A stretch of DNA of 64,000 nucleotides, taken from Melieria omissa. Lineage: Eukaryota > Arthropoda > Insecta > Diptera > Ulidiidae. Position numbers and translations under genes: made by a program. The notes under the pieces were generated by a model. That model was not told the origin of the DNA, did no database searches, and saw nothing but the letters and a program-made list of their open reading frames with translations. Location of the stretch: contig OZ020270.1 in the NCBI GenBank assembly GCA_963971225.1, positions 27,527,123 to 27,591,122 of the forward strand, written 5' to 3'. Shown piece after piece: positions 31,836 through 42,534 of this stretch; the stretch's first letter is position 1, and every line of letters starts with the position of its first letter.

Positions 31836-31888
31836 ATTTGAATCTAAGCCGCTCGTATGGAGGGAACGTTGAGATTGTGTATTACATG

Positions 31889-33076
31889 TTAAGTTAATTT
31901 TGTTATGTCGTCTGCTTTCTGAAAAAAATTGAACGGGCGCACTTTGACATCAGTAGGCCAGATCGCAGCATTCAACAGCTTCTCAAGATGTAAAGATGAG
32001 ACTCCCAGTTTGAAGTTCACTCTTTTTAAAGAGTCCGTAGGCGTATCTCTCTTGATTAGCTTGTAGCAAGAGATAGCTGAAGGCTCAATTGATGCGTGCT
32101 TTGCTACGTAATCAACGATATTCTCTGCTGTAACAGAGGGCTTAAACGATGACAGATGTAACCATTTGAGTCGAATTGCTACATCTAATTCCACAGTCAA
32201 GTTGCTTCCAACGACGACGGTATGCTTTTTGCCTTGCCTCTTCTCACTGACTGCATTGTTAGTATGATGAGTACTTTGAGTGCCATTATTTCCAAAGCGC
32301 GGAGTTGACGAAGCATCCGTGATCTCTGCAGCAGCAACAACAACCGACGCAGCATTCGCCGGCGCATCATCAGTGTGAGCGACAGCAGTGGCGACAGCAT
32401 CAGCATATGAGCGGGCGGCGAGTTCGGCAACTTCGGCATTGTTCTTGTCGATTACAGTTGATACGACCGAGGAGTTTGATGAGCATGAGTGATTACTAGC
32501 ATATTGAGCTGAGGACGACTGAGATTTTGACGAAGACGTTTTTGTTGCACTGTTAGGCAATTGAGCGCGGTATGGGCTAATTGCGTTATTGTTTTTGCCC
32601 GCAATATATGAAGATGCCGTCGCGTTTGGGAATGAGCTTTTGCGAGTTGTAATCGGATGAGTGTTCAAACGGCTAGGGTCATTGACCTTAGTCTTGGAGC
32701 GCGTTAGAATTTTGTTGGTAGAATCAGTTGCAATGTTAGAAACTATTGGATTATTAGAGTCGCAAGAAGAACTTGCATATACACTTGCCACAGTTTTTAG
32801 AAGATTAGTCAACTTTTCCAAAATGTTAAGAGCGTCATTGATTACACCCAATGAAAACGGCGATGCAAGTTTTAAGCAATTGTCACATTTAAAAACCACA
32901 TTATGATTGCTCTGAAGAAAACTGGAACTAGTGGCGTTGATTTTAGCACAACTATTATGCAACTTATTGCCACATATACCACAAGTTACATGGTCCTCTG
33001 CCACACATTGGGCATTGCACTTGACGCAACGCATCACTTGGTTGCTAGCGTTACAAGCCGTACGAAATATACGCAC
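31889..33076 (-). CDS. LINE ORF1: zinc-finger RNA-binding protein
   Basis: 395 residues. An N-terminal PHD-like zinc finger (about 15-67): CVKCNAQC, CGICGNKLHNSCAK, FKCDNCL, matching a C4HC3-type spacing. The middle is low-complexity Ser/Ala/Asn, probably disordered. The C-terminal third has VVVGSNLTVELDVAIRLKWL and SLKRVNFKLGVSS, conserved with the ORF1 at 52761. CR1-group ORF1 proteins with PHD fingers bind RNA or assist assembly; function here is by family. Start at 33076 lies just after the short leader. It shares strand and promoter with ORF2 at 31835. Confidence 0.8.
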   Translation of the reverse strand: MRIFRTACNASNQVMRCVKCNAQCVAEDHVTCGICGNKLHNSCAKINATSSSFLQSNHNVVFKCDNCLKLASPFSLGVINDALNILEKLTNLLKTVASVYASSSCDSNNPIVSNIATDSTNKILTRSKTKVNDPSRLNTHPITTRKSSFPNATASSYIAGKNNNAISPYRAQLPNSATKTSSSKSQSSSAQYASNHSCSSNSSVVSTVIDKNNAEVAELAARSYADAVATAVAHTDDAPANAASVVVAAAEITDASSTPRFGNNGTQSTHHTNNAVSEKRQGKKHTVVVGSNLTVELDVAIRLKWLHLSSFKPSVTAENIVDYVAKHASIEPSAISCYKLIKRDTPTDSLKRVNFKLGVSSLHLEKLLNAAIWPTDVKVRPFNFFQKADDITKLT

Positions 33077-33381
33077 TTAGAATAATGCTTATGATGAACA
33101 AGATAGAGAGCGATAAAAACACGTCTGCACGTCACGGCGACTCGACTCGAATGATATAGATTAATTGAATATTTCACTCTTATATAATATCAAAATAATG
33201 TCTATTTCATAAGCGAAAACAGTGTAAAAATCAAAAAAGGAAATTAAGCCATGTTTCCAACTGTCAAACAATTCTTTGCAAAACCAAGTTTGTATTGAAA
33301 ATTTGGCGCCGTCAGGTCGGCGAAAATTAGCGGTACTTCCCTCAGACGTTTCGGAAGCATCAGTTCAGCGAGCAGTTAGTT

Positions 33382-33857
33382 CATGGTACAATAACAAGGT
33401 ATGCTAGATAGGGAGAGTACTCTTCATGTACTATGAGATGTGAATGTGAGTCGTGCGCAGGGCTGCACAGAAAATACTGAAAAGCATACAGTTTTTACAA
33501 TACACAACGCACACGAATTTCCCGGCATTATTAATTCACACGGACGATTTTCAATTTAAAAATGTTCAACACTCAATCACTTCTTGAAATGAAAAGCACA
33601 GAATCACAGCAAGGCGAAAAAGTTCACACAGCACAAATTAAAAATAACGGCATAAAATGTCGTCATAAGTCGACGGAACATGCATGAAAAGAGAGAAAAA
33701 GAAAAAGTCTTGCTTCGTGGAAAAGTGCACAAAGTCCAGTACTAAATTTCTAGCGTACACGCAACTCCAGTATCTCTGTTTGACATCATTTCCAAATGTA
33801 AACAAACGAAAAAAGAGGAAGATTTGTCTACTTGGCATACCTTGTTATTGTACCATG
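33382..33857. mobile_element. P-type MITE, 476 bp (arm A right)
   Basis: Same ends (CATGGTACAATAACAAGGTA) and same 8 bp duplication (AGTTAGTT here) as 17006-17654, but about 170 bp are missing near 33745 (left-arm sequence between GAAATTTA and CTGGACTTTGTGC). Confidence 0.7.
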
Positions 33858-33929
33858 AGTTAGTTAGTTTTCAATTAGATGTTCGTAAGGCATGACATAA
33901 AAAGATTTTTCGCAGTATTTTGTTAAATA

Positions 33930-34934
33930 ATGCCCGGTAAAAGAGTTGACGCAAATGTTATACAATTAGTATACTATAATTTTCACAGAGGCAAAAGTGC
34001 TAACGAATTAGCTGAAATGTTTTCAATAAAATTAAGGACTGTGTACAATATAATTAACAGAGCTGAAATTGAAGGGCGAATTGATTTGAAAGTATCTCCT
34101 GGACGACCCAGAAAACTGACAGAGAAGAAAGAAAAATCATCTTGGATATAAAAAATGAATGCGGAACTGATGTGTCTCATGAAACTGTTCGGAAGGTGCT
34201 TTTAAGGAGCGAGTATTCGTCGAAAGTTGCCAGGAAGAAACCACTGCTTTCTAAAAAAAATGTGGCGAAGCGATTACAATTTGCGTGCGAGCACCTTTTA
34301 CGCCAAGTTGATTACTGGGATGATGTGGTTTTCTGCGATGAAACAAAAATAATGCTTTATTACAATGCGGAGCCTAATCAAGTTTGGCGGAAACCACTTT
34401 CAGCTCTTGAAAATATCAATATAATTCCAACAGTCAAATTTGGAAAACTGTCAGTGAATGTGTGGGGCTGCATTTCCAAAAGAGGAGTAGGACATCTGAG
34501 GATATTTGAGGAAAATCTGGATAAAGACATTCTAAAAACATCTTGTTTGTCTTGACATTTTAAAAACAAATTTAAATTCCAGTGTTCACGACTTTGGTTT
34601 TTATGATAACAACAACCCTACAAAGTACAAATATAAATTATACCAAGACAATGATCCCAAACACACGTCGTTTATATGTAAAACTTGGGTGCTCTATAAC
34701 TGCAGTAAAGCCATTGATACTCCAGCACAAAGTCCCGACCTCAACCCAATTCAGAATATGTGGGCACTGTTGAAAAAAAACGTGGCAAAGAGGGCACCAA
34801 AAACGAAAAACCAACTGATTCAATACATCGAAGAGAAATGGCTTAAGATACCTAATGAATACGATCTTCAGAAACTAATTTCATCTATGCAGAGACGTCT
34901 TCAAGCAGTTATTGATGCCCTAGGGGGGCATTAA
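33930..34934 (+). pseudogene. Tc1-like transposase (family T), right copy
   Basis: Same fragments as 15929-16933: MPGKRVDANVIQLVYYNFHR start, frameshift near 34142, FCDETKIM, second frameshift near 34550, QDNDPKHTS, SPDLNPIQNMW. The shared breaks show it was already dead when the region was inverted and duplicated. Confidence 0.85.
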
Positions 34935-35206
34935 AATAAAAACATTTGACAATTTTTTTGTATAACTTCATAATTTTGCAAACATTTGATTGACACCTTG
35001 AAATATGGATTGCATAAGTTTTTAATTTTTTTCTTATTTAATTTTTTGAAATGTAAAAATATACTAATATTATATGTAAGTGAAATATTCGTTAAATAAA
35101 AACATTTAAGTATTTATTTATATTTGTAAATTTCCTTTTTTTGTGGAATATCAAATGTCATAGTTTGCACATTTTTGCAGTGTGCAAACAATTACTTGAC
35201 AAACTG

Positions 35207-36503
35207 TACATTGACACACATCTACGTACCAAAGAGCCACAACTCAATAATCTGAAATTTTCAGGAGAGGCAAAAACTGTCTTGCAATTAATATAAAAAT
35301 AGATACATACATATACAGAGTTTTTCCAGTTTTGAAATAGTAGATTTATGGAAAAAGAGTTGATTCTGGAAAATTTTTGTATTTATATTTAGTATGCGAT
35401 ATGTACTCAACTACCGGCAAGACGAGCTTTTGTGCAAATTGGCCAATTTGAGGTTAAACACTATGTGTTCAAACACGAGTCGAAATAAAAAGATTGTAAA
35501 TAAACAAATCTAGCCATATTGAAGATTAAGCCGCAGAATAAGAGGAAGCAGCACTAGGGCAGAAGCAATCCCAAGCGGAGTTATATTCAATCTCCCAAGG
35601 GAGATTTAGCGGATGATTGGCTGAACAATGGTAAGGCGCGAGCGCTGGAGGATTTCGCAGCGTGGGCCGAGAAAATAAAATAAAATATTTAATATAAGAT
35701 ATGAAAATGAAATACAGAATATAAAAACAAGCATAAAGACTACTGGTAGGGCCCGGTGGCTTTGCACGCAAGTTTAAAGTCAATGGAACCAATAAATCAA
35801 GTTCCTCTTAACCCTTTGTTGACTCTGCCCGATTATTTTAAATCGTTTTTATCGACCTATCAAATCATATGTCCTTTTTGATTTTGATTTTCGAAAAATT
35901 GATAAATAACTGTAGAATTATTTTCCATTAAGAGTATTTTCACCAAGTTTAAAATCAATAGGCCTATTAAATCTCGTTCATACAACACCTTAACCCATGT
36001 TTTACCCTTAGACCCTGAATTTTAAAAAATTCCGTGTTAATAGTTTAAATTTAATGTTTGTAGCTTTAGCGGTTTGGGCTGCTCGATAATGAATCAGTCA
36101 ATCAGTTAGTCAGTCAGTAAGGACAAACAATTTATTTTTATTTAAAATAAATAAAAATAATTAATAATAAATAAAAAAAATGAAATGAAATATAAAATAC
36201 ATATAAACTCGCGGTTCTAGAGAGAGGCCGTTTAAAAACTCTGCAAGTGCTCCTTATGTAGTTGGCTGCATTCACAATAGCTGTGATTTTCTTGTTTTAC
36301 AATATGTATTGCAAACTAAACTGAAAAATATCGCTGACAGTTGATGGCAAATGCTTGTTATAGCACGAATTTGCAATCTCAAATGCAGAAGATTGTGAAT
36401 AGGGCTACTAAGTTGTTTATGCTGTAATCCGCACTGGTGGCAACACCGGGAAATCCGATGCGTATGAGTCACCCGGTCGGCTGATCGATAATCGAGCAAC
36501 AAG
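35207..36503. other. Non-coding segment of arm A (right)
   Basis: Reverse copy of 14360-15656. Contains the Helitron-end relic at about 35742-35806 (GGGCCCGGTGGC...), AT-rich run, and no recognised gene. Confidence 0.6.
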
Positions 36504-36848
36504 CAGTGATGTTAACAGTAGGGAAAATTCCCTACATGTAGGGAATTTTAGCGAAAATTGTGTGCGTAGGGAAAAAAAGGACAGATTATTTAAAATTCAC
36601 TAAATGTAGGGAATTTTCAAACAACTCTGGTTATGGAAAATTTTGAAGTCAAATTAGTCAAACTAAAAATTTTAACGATCAAATGTTGTTTCCCAATTTG
36701 TCAAAGTTGGCCAAATATGTTTCGGCACTACCACATTCGAATGCAGACTCTGAAAGAATATTTTCGAACAAAAAAGGAACACATCAAGCCATGACAATTT
36801 GACTTCAATTTGTATAATTCGCTCTTACTTACAAGACGAAGGTATCAC
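36504..36848 (+). mobile_element. hAT element fragment (arm A right), broken
   Basis: Right-arm counterpart of 14015-14359. Starts CAGTGATGTTAAC at 36504 and ends abruptly after GGTATCAC at 36848, where gypsy reverse transcriptase sequence begins. Retains the PHSNADSERIFS remnant (36686-36778, plus strand). The left copy is whole, so the break is on this side. Confidence 0.85.
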
Positions 36849-38837
36849 GTCCTTCCTGAGTAGATCGCTTAAAGGCTTTGCGATTACAGCGTATCCTTCT
36901 AAGAATCGTCTAAAGTACGAGGTTAGGCCCAAAAATCGTTGCAGCGATTTCTTATCACGTGGTACAGGAAACTTCTGTACGGCTCTAACTTTATCGTCCG
37001 ATGGCTGGATGCCCCCGTTTTCTATGACGTATCCGAGAAAATTGATTTTGCTTAACAAAAATTGACACTTTTGCCATTTTATTTTCAGCCCGTACTGTGC
37101 GGCTCTGGCCAAGACAGTTTGCAATCTCTGTACCCCCTCATCTTCGGTTTGCGCCGGAATAATAATGTCATCCATGTATATGACAATTCTTCCTTGTTGG
37201 ACCAAGTCCCGGAAAATAGCTGATATATAGCGGCAAAAAACAGCAGGTGAATTACAAATTCCAAAAGGCACAAAATTGAATTCAAACTGGCCACTGTGCG
37301 TCACGAAGGCCGTGTATCGCCGAGACTCTGGCTCAACAGGCACATGGAAGAACCCATTCGCTAAATCGAGTGTTGTAAAGATTTTGGATCCCTGCAGCCT
37401 TTCCAAGACATCGTCAATGAGTACCATTGGAAAATTGTCGCGTAACATTTTTTCGTTTACTTTCCTAAAGTCGCAGCACAGCCGCTTAGTGCCGTCCTTC
37501 TTCGACACCAGGACTATTGGCGATGCATATTCAGAGTTGCTTGGTTGAATAATGCCGCCCTTCAGCCAGTTTCGAACCTGCTCATCAATTACTAGTTGAT
37601 CCGCGTAGGACACTCTGCGCGGCGTTTGGTAAATGGGCGCGTCATCAGACATAATTATCTTCATCTGGACCGGCGATTGCGATTTTTTTACCGGAGTGTA
37701 CCCTTCCACCATACCTGCGATAGCGGCTGATTTGTCGGCGGTCAGATGCGATAGATTCAGATACTGCGTGGTATCCACTTTCCCCAACTTTTCTTGCAAA
37801 CAAAGAGATGAGAATTCATCCAAGAGCACGAGCTCCGATGTACTAGTAATATTATCGTCATTAACAACTTCCAGTTGTACTTGTTCGTGATGTGCACTAT
37901 CTGTTTGCGTATCTACAGTGCCTAATTGATTGAGTCGACCCTTGCTCTTTACCTTAAATTTAGCTTCGCCTTCGGTAAACGAAATATCGACTTGCCTTAA
38001 GAGGTCGTTTCCGAGTATCGCTTCGTAACGCAAATCATCTCTTTTAGCAACATGGAAAGTTACTTCAACAGTTATTTTATCCACCCTGATTTCTTTTACC
38101 ACGCTACCAATCGTATTTAACTCGCTTTCTTTGATACCCACCAGTCTTCGTTTCTCAGTACTTAATTGCGGATTGCTTAATTTCTCCAGCGTGTCGTATC
38201 TCAATAAACTTAAGTCGGATCCTGTGTCTATCATCGCATCGACGGGTGTATCACCGATGAAAACTCTTTTGAAAATTAAGCCACTGAGTTGTGTGCGGTG
38301 GCAACCGGTCATCGCGTTGACTACGTCTCTTTCCGTTTTAACTCGCTTTTCACCCTCCTGTTTACACTCAAAACTTCGGTGCCCTACTTGTCCGCATCTA
38401 AAACATGTATATTGTTTACTGTTATTGTTACAGTTGTTTGCTAAGTGCGACGTAGCTCCACACCTATAGCACTTCTTCCCGCTTTCGTTCGATGACTGTG
38501 AGGTTGGCACCTGCATTGTGTTCTGACCTTGGCTCGGCCTGTTTGATAACTGACGCGCCCCATGTACTTTTTCGTATACTTTCACATTTTCTTTTAACTC
38601 TTGCAGAGTTCTCGCCTGATATAAAATGGTTTTGTTACTTTTCGAATCCGGACTCCCTTCCACGAAGTACCCGATTAGACTACGCTCATCCATATTAATC
38701 GCTTTACCCATCTCCATAAGGGTGTATAAATATTCCCTAAAAGTCTCATTGTTTTTCTTGCGGCGATTCTGCATCATTCTGTGGACATCAAGTGACGATA
38801 ATTTTGTGCCAAACTCGTCGATGATTGCGGCTTTTAA
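36849..38837 (-). pseudogene. family G gag C-terminus, protease and reverse transcriptase (truncated)
   Basis: Gag C-terminal domain (HRMMQNRRKKNNETFREYLY), two CCHC zinc knuckles (CYRCGATSHLANNC, CFRCGQVGHRSFEC), protease with DTGSDLSLL, then reverse transcriptase: ASPIVLVSKKDGTKRLCCDF, LDLANGFFHVPV, FVPFGICNSPAVFCRYI and IVIYMDDIIIPA (YMDD box), up to FLGLTSYFRRFLEGYAVIAK. Gag and pol appear fused in one frame over this stretch. It stops where the sequence switches to hAT at 36848, before RNase H. No stop within it, so truncation and the gag MITE are the only breaks seen. Confidence 0.85.
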
Positions 38838-39576
38838 GGGGAGGTTCTCCTCTTTTCGGCCGAAAATAAAGCGAAATTCTTTCATTTACTGTCGGATAAT
38901 GAAACGACTCACGAATAGACGGTTTTGATGATTTATTAAGCCATCTTTCTAAAATACAAGAAAAAATTTTTTTTTTACAAAATCCAATATGGCGGGTCTT
39001 GTCAACCTCTGCAAGCGAGACATTGTTCGGAAACGTCAAGGCTGTAGCCACTTGTAGTGAACTGAAATCAAAAATTTTTTTTTATAGTAAAGAATATTAA
39101 ATTCCCTATGACTTATACCTATTTTTGAATAATTTTTATAAAAAATCATCTAATTTATGCATAATCATAGAAAAAGTTCAATTTTTACCATCTTTTTTTC
39201 GACTTTTCTTTTGTTAAAAGACTATTATTACACATTTGTTTATATTTGTTTTAGGTATAAGTCATATAAAAAATCATACCCTTTAAGAAATGCTATAGAT
39301 GAAGTAACTCGGATAAGTAGATCATGAGTTACGCTTGACGTTAGGATGAAAAAAATGGTTTTGAGATAAACGCGTTTAAAGTCGTGGCCGCGCAGTAAAA
39401 TAGCACCAGAGCGTTCCTCCGCGCGCGAAACTTCGACGCATCAGAGACGCTCCTATGCGATAAATATGCTGCGGATCGAAAAATCCTTTTGCACACATAT
39501 TCTCGACATTCATACCTTTCATTTCATCAAAAAAAAAAAATTGATTTTTTGAAAAAAACAAGAGGAGAACCTCCCC
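38838..39576. mobile_element. piggyBac-like TTAA MITE in gypsy gag, 739 bp
   Basis: TTAA at 38834-38837 and 39577-39580. Perfect inverted ends GGGGAGGTTCTCCTCTT. Inner motif TTTAAACGCGTTT near 39370 is shared with the 723 bp element at 54675-55397, whose ends are GGCAGGTTCTCACC, so they are relatives. Non-coding. Confidence 0.85.
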
Positions 39577-39970
39577 TTAATGAAGCCCAGTCCCTGATTC
39601 CCGATTGCAGTTGTTTCGCGTATACGAATTGTTGGAGCCCACTCCAACCTAAGGTGAAGGCATTGTCTTCGAACTCTTGTATCCACGTATGCACTTCCAA
39701 TGTATCAGTTCCCGAAAAAGAAGGCAGACTGTCTTCAATGTCCTTCAGAGTGAAGTTATATCTCATGATAGGCATTTCTGGCGTGGCATACGCTGCCTCT
39801 TCCTCCGCACATTCAACATCGCTTTCGTCTTCCTCACTGAACAGCAAGTTAAAATGTCGAAGAAGTCTGTCTCTTAGTTCCGTCTTTCGTCCTTTGTCAC
39901 TTAACCCCACCTGTATCAATTTATCTTTCAACGTCTGTACCGTCATAGCTAAAATTGTTTGAGCGTCCAT
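39577..39970 (-). pseudogene. family G gag, N-terminal part
   Basis: Starts at 39970, MDAQTILAMTVQTLKDKLIQ, with a SAP-like motif (LKDKLIQVGLSDKGRKTELR) in the first 40 residues, an acidic stretch, then a gag helical segment (FSGTDTLEVHTWIQEFEDNA, LGWSGLQQFVYAKQLQSG). It ends at the TTAA insertion (39577). Its continuation is at 38837 in a compatible frame, so the MITE is the main break. Confidence 0.8.
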
Positions 39971-40299
39971 GGTCTTACAAAATTATTAACTTATTTGATA
40001 AAATTAAATGCAATTACAATGTGCTGTTTAATACATGAACATAAATTAATACGAATTATTCCAAAACTTTTCCGCATATAATTTGAACAACTTCAATTAA
40101 ATTCAATTCCTTTTCTTTTTTTTTTTGTTTTGCTCACGTTATTCAACGTTGTCTACTGATCTACAAACTACCAAACTACTCGCCTCTCGCTGGCGGCATT
40201 ACTCGTTCTCGTGCTCGTTGTCGTTTTCCTTGCTTTCTTTTGGTTCAACTCAGCTGCGTTGTCGAATTTCGCTCGTGTCGTTTCTTTTGCACCTCGTTT

Positions 40300-40720
40300 G
40301 CTTCGTTCGTCGTTCTGCCACTTGTCGGTGTTTGCTGCTTTACCGCTTTTGCTCTCGCTCCTCGTCGTTCTCGAACTTTTCAGTGATTGCTTCTGTCCTG
40401 CGCACCTTCCCCTTCAATGCGCGTCGGGAAATTTAACTGCCCACGCTCCTTCCTCGATGTGTTTTCTTCCGCTCCACGGCTTTCCGATTGTCGTCGTGCC
40501 TTCCTGCGTGTTTTTCTTCAATTCTCCAGCCACTGTGATCGCTTCGTTCGTCGTTCTGTCACTTGTCGGTGACTGCTACTCTACCGCTTCTGCTGTCGCT
40601 CCTCGTCGTTCTCAAACTTGTTGGAGACTGCTGCTGTCACTGCACTTCGCGCACTTCCGTTATGCTTTCGCGCACCTTCCCCTTCAACGCGCGTCGGGAA
40701 ATTTAACTGCCCACCGAAGT
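40300..40720. repeat. Direct duplication in gypsy leader
   Basis: About 130-180 bp present twice (40300-40447 and 40545-40720), both with TCGTCGTTCT and CGCACCTTCCCCTTCAA followed by GCGCGTCGGGAAATTTAACT. Non-coding; open frames across it are an effect of composition. Confidence 0.75.
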
Positions 40721-40819
40721 TTTCGTACAGTCCACCTGCCTTTAGCTTATAGGCTGTTATGCAATTTTTATGTTTTATAGATTGGCGGCGTTTGTAAAAC
40801 TTATGCCTTATTTGCCTTT

Positions 40820-41010
40820 TTTGTTCTTCGCTTATTGGCACCTGTGAACTTTGTTGTTACTTTGTGCTTAGTGGCACTTGTAAAATTTGTTGTCACTTTG
40901 TGCTTAGTGGCACTTGTAAAATTTGTTGTCACTTTGTGCTTAGTGGCACTTGTAGAATTTGTTTTTTTTTCCTTTTTGTGCTTAGTGGCACTTGTAAAAT
41001 TTGTTTTTAT
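40820..41010. repeat. 36 bp tandem repeats in gypsy leader
   Basis: Four units of type CTTAGTGGCACTTGTAAAAT plus TTGTTGTCACTTTGTG at about 40868, 40904, 40940 and 40980, the last two diverged and T-rich. Lies between primer site and gag. Confidence 0.85.
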
Positions 41011-41017
41011 TTGATTT

Positions 41018-41031
41018 CACTCCTGACACCA
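41018..41031 (-). promoter_or_regulatory. tRNA-Leu-type primer binding site, family G
   Basis: Minus strand TGGTGTCAGGAGTG two bases after the LTR; complementary to a tRNA-Leu-like 3' end. Same primer class as family L. Confidence 0.7.
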
Positions 41032-41033
41032 TT

Positions 41034-41230
41034 TGTAGGCGGCCGTTCGGCAAATATTCTTTATTTATTCCTTTTACTTTTACAAAATTCATGCGCGTCG
41101 CGTCTGCGTCTCAACTGTTTTTCAGTACGTTCGTCCAGTCCGGGTTGTCTTACCGTCCGCCCGCCCGTGTTGCCGTGCTGGCTCTCGTCCGTTTCTGTCA
41201 GGGTTGTCCTGTCGGTCCGTCGCTCCTACA
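41034..41230 (-). repeat. 5' LTR of family G gypsy
   Basis: 197 bp; on the minus strand starts TGTAGGAGCGACGG and ends CGGCCGCCTACA, with TGTAGG/CCTACA inverted tips. Unrelated to the family L LTR. The target duplication cannot be tested as the other end is lost. Confidence 0.8.
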
Positions 41231-41936
41231 TAGATATGATATGGAAAATGTTATAAGAAAAAAGTAAGTAAGCAACGACAATCCCGAATGATGGCAGAAT
41301 AAATTTTTTGTTTTGCTTTTTGCGATATAGGTATGTATGTAAGTCCACGATTTAAAAGATATTTCGTACATAACGATTGTAAAAAATCATTTAGCTATCA
41401 TCAATATTAAAAATAGTGTGATATCTTTATACCGTAGTGACTTTTTAAGTCGATAAGTTACCCGCTTTTGACATTCGTTCTCATATATTTGTGCACGCTA
41501 CACTCCGTCGTAAATAAGCTTCCGACAGCGTATGTACGCACTGCGCTGCACGCAGAGTGAACCACAAAGCAAAAATAATTCAAATTCAATGTTTCATTTC
41601 CTAGCCGGCAACAATAACAACAACCATAGCTTATTGCTCTTCTCCCCATATATGTAAGAAGAATAGGCACTTCGTTTTGTTGGCCGACAACAACAGCAAA
41701 CACAGCCGATGCTGTTTTCCTTTCAATGCTTCGCGGAGCCGCATGCGATCTTTACTTTTTTCTAATCTGTGTGCTGTTTGTTCTGTGATATAACAGAAAC
41801 GAAAGCTGTCTATTGCTGCTTGTAATGTTAATAGCAGAGGACGTAACGTTCAATTAACAGTGGTCGTAATATTACGACCCCTTAACAGTTTAAATTTTGT
41901 ATGAGATGCGCGTTCTTTATTACTGTTTATTCTGTG
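41231..41936. mobile_element. P-like derivative fragment (segment B right)
   Basis: Ends CACAGAATAAACAG (inverted, at 41936). Same as the left 690 bp of 22047-23338 including the GGTCGTAATATTACGACC palindrome (41862-41879). Beyond 41231 the gypsy 5' LTR begins; the remaining 600 bp of the element are not found on this side. Confidence 0.8.
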
Positions 41937-41962
41937 CCGGTACGCATAACCGAGGTTTCCGT

Positions 41963-42534
41963 CAGTGTTGCCAGATCAGGAGATTTCCTCCTAGATTTAG
42001 GAGATTCTTGGCTTTTTTGGAGAATTTTTAGGAGGAAGAATTGTTTAGGAGAAAGCTTAGGAGATATACATTTTATGGTAGGGGATTTTTCTGAACCTTA
42101 GTGGATTTCTAGGAGATTTTCGGATAACAAAGTATGATGTTTTGAAAAACACTGGCAACAAAAACTATTTTGGCTACTATTTTAAAAGTCAACGCATCCT
42201 ATTCTGTTAAAAATTTGTAAGCTTACAAAATGTAATGTTTTTCTATCTCGTTCTCACTTATTTCTGTTACAATGAAATCCCGCCAAAAATTGCGCTTTAT
42301 ATTTAATTCATTTGTTATATGTTTCGTTTTTGTTGTTTAGCTGAAGATCAATAAAAAAGGCTGCATTAAAAAAACAATTATATTTATATATTTTTATTTT
42401 TTATGAGAAATTTTATTCCTTTAAAATGACGCAAAATATAAAAAATTTTAGGAGCTTTTTTTAACTTTTGGGAGGAAATTTCGGTATTTTCTTAAGATTT
42501 AGGAGAAAGTCATTTCAGGTATCTGGCAACACTG
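41963..42534. mobile_element. hAT MITE, 572 bp (right)
   Basis: Ends CAGTGTTGCCAGAT, duplication GTTTCCGT on both sides (41955-41962, 42535-42542). Reverse copy of 21449-22020 with the same target, so copied by duplication and not by transposition. Confidence 0.9.

Larger units (their letters stand above)
28946..33154 (-). mobile_element. Full-length LINE (CR1/Jockey group) with two open frames
   Basis: Runs from TCATTCGAGTCGAG (33154) to a TTTA/AAAT repeat tail (about 28946). 5' leader of about 80 bp with AGACGTG roughly 27-33 bases from the start, resembling the downstream promoter element of Jockey-type LINEs. ORF1 (395 codons) then ORF2 (945 codons), gap about 53 bp. Inserted in the Tc1 element of one arm only. 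No clear target duplication beyond A/T bases shared with the tail. Confidence 0.85.
28848..35206 (+). mobile_element. Tc1-like transposon (family T), arm A right copy
   Basis: Same inverted ends CAGTTTGTCAAGTAA as 15657-17978, TA on both flanks. Interrupted by a LINE (28946-33154) placed after the left arm diverged, and by the P-type MITE (33382-33857) present in both arms. Transposase remnant on the plus strand at 33930-34934. Confidence 0.9.
25987..36848 (-). repeat. Inverted duplication, arm A right
   Basis: Mate of 14015-20794. Longer because it gained a Harbinger-like element (26413-27184) and a LINE (28946-33154), each absent at the matching site of the left arm. It also has about 95 bp near 26091-26184 that the left arm lacks. 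Its outer end cuts the hAT element and abuts a truncated gypsy element. Confidence 0.9.
36849..41230 (-). mobile_element. Ty3/gypsy retrotransposon (family G), truncated in reverse transcriptase
   Basis: Minus strand: 197 bp 5' LTR (41034-41230), primer site, 1 kb leader with tandem repeats, gag, protease, and reverse transcriptase up to about the connection domain. It stops at 36848/36849, joined to half of a hAT element. RNase H, integrase and 3' LTR are missing. A TTAA MITE interrupts gag. The 5' LTR sits in a P-like derivative (segment B), so the gypsy inserted there first and was cut later. Confidence 0.9.

Noticed and set aside
40125..40780. Open frames of 100-190 codons in the gypsy leader, including a hydrophobic one
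   Set aside because: Opposite strand to gag-pol, tandemly repeated low-complexity sequence, no domain. Not an envelope gene.
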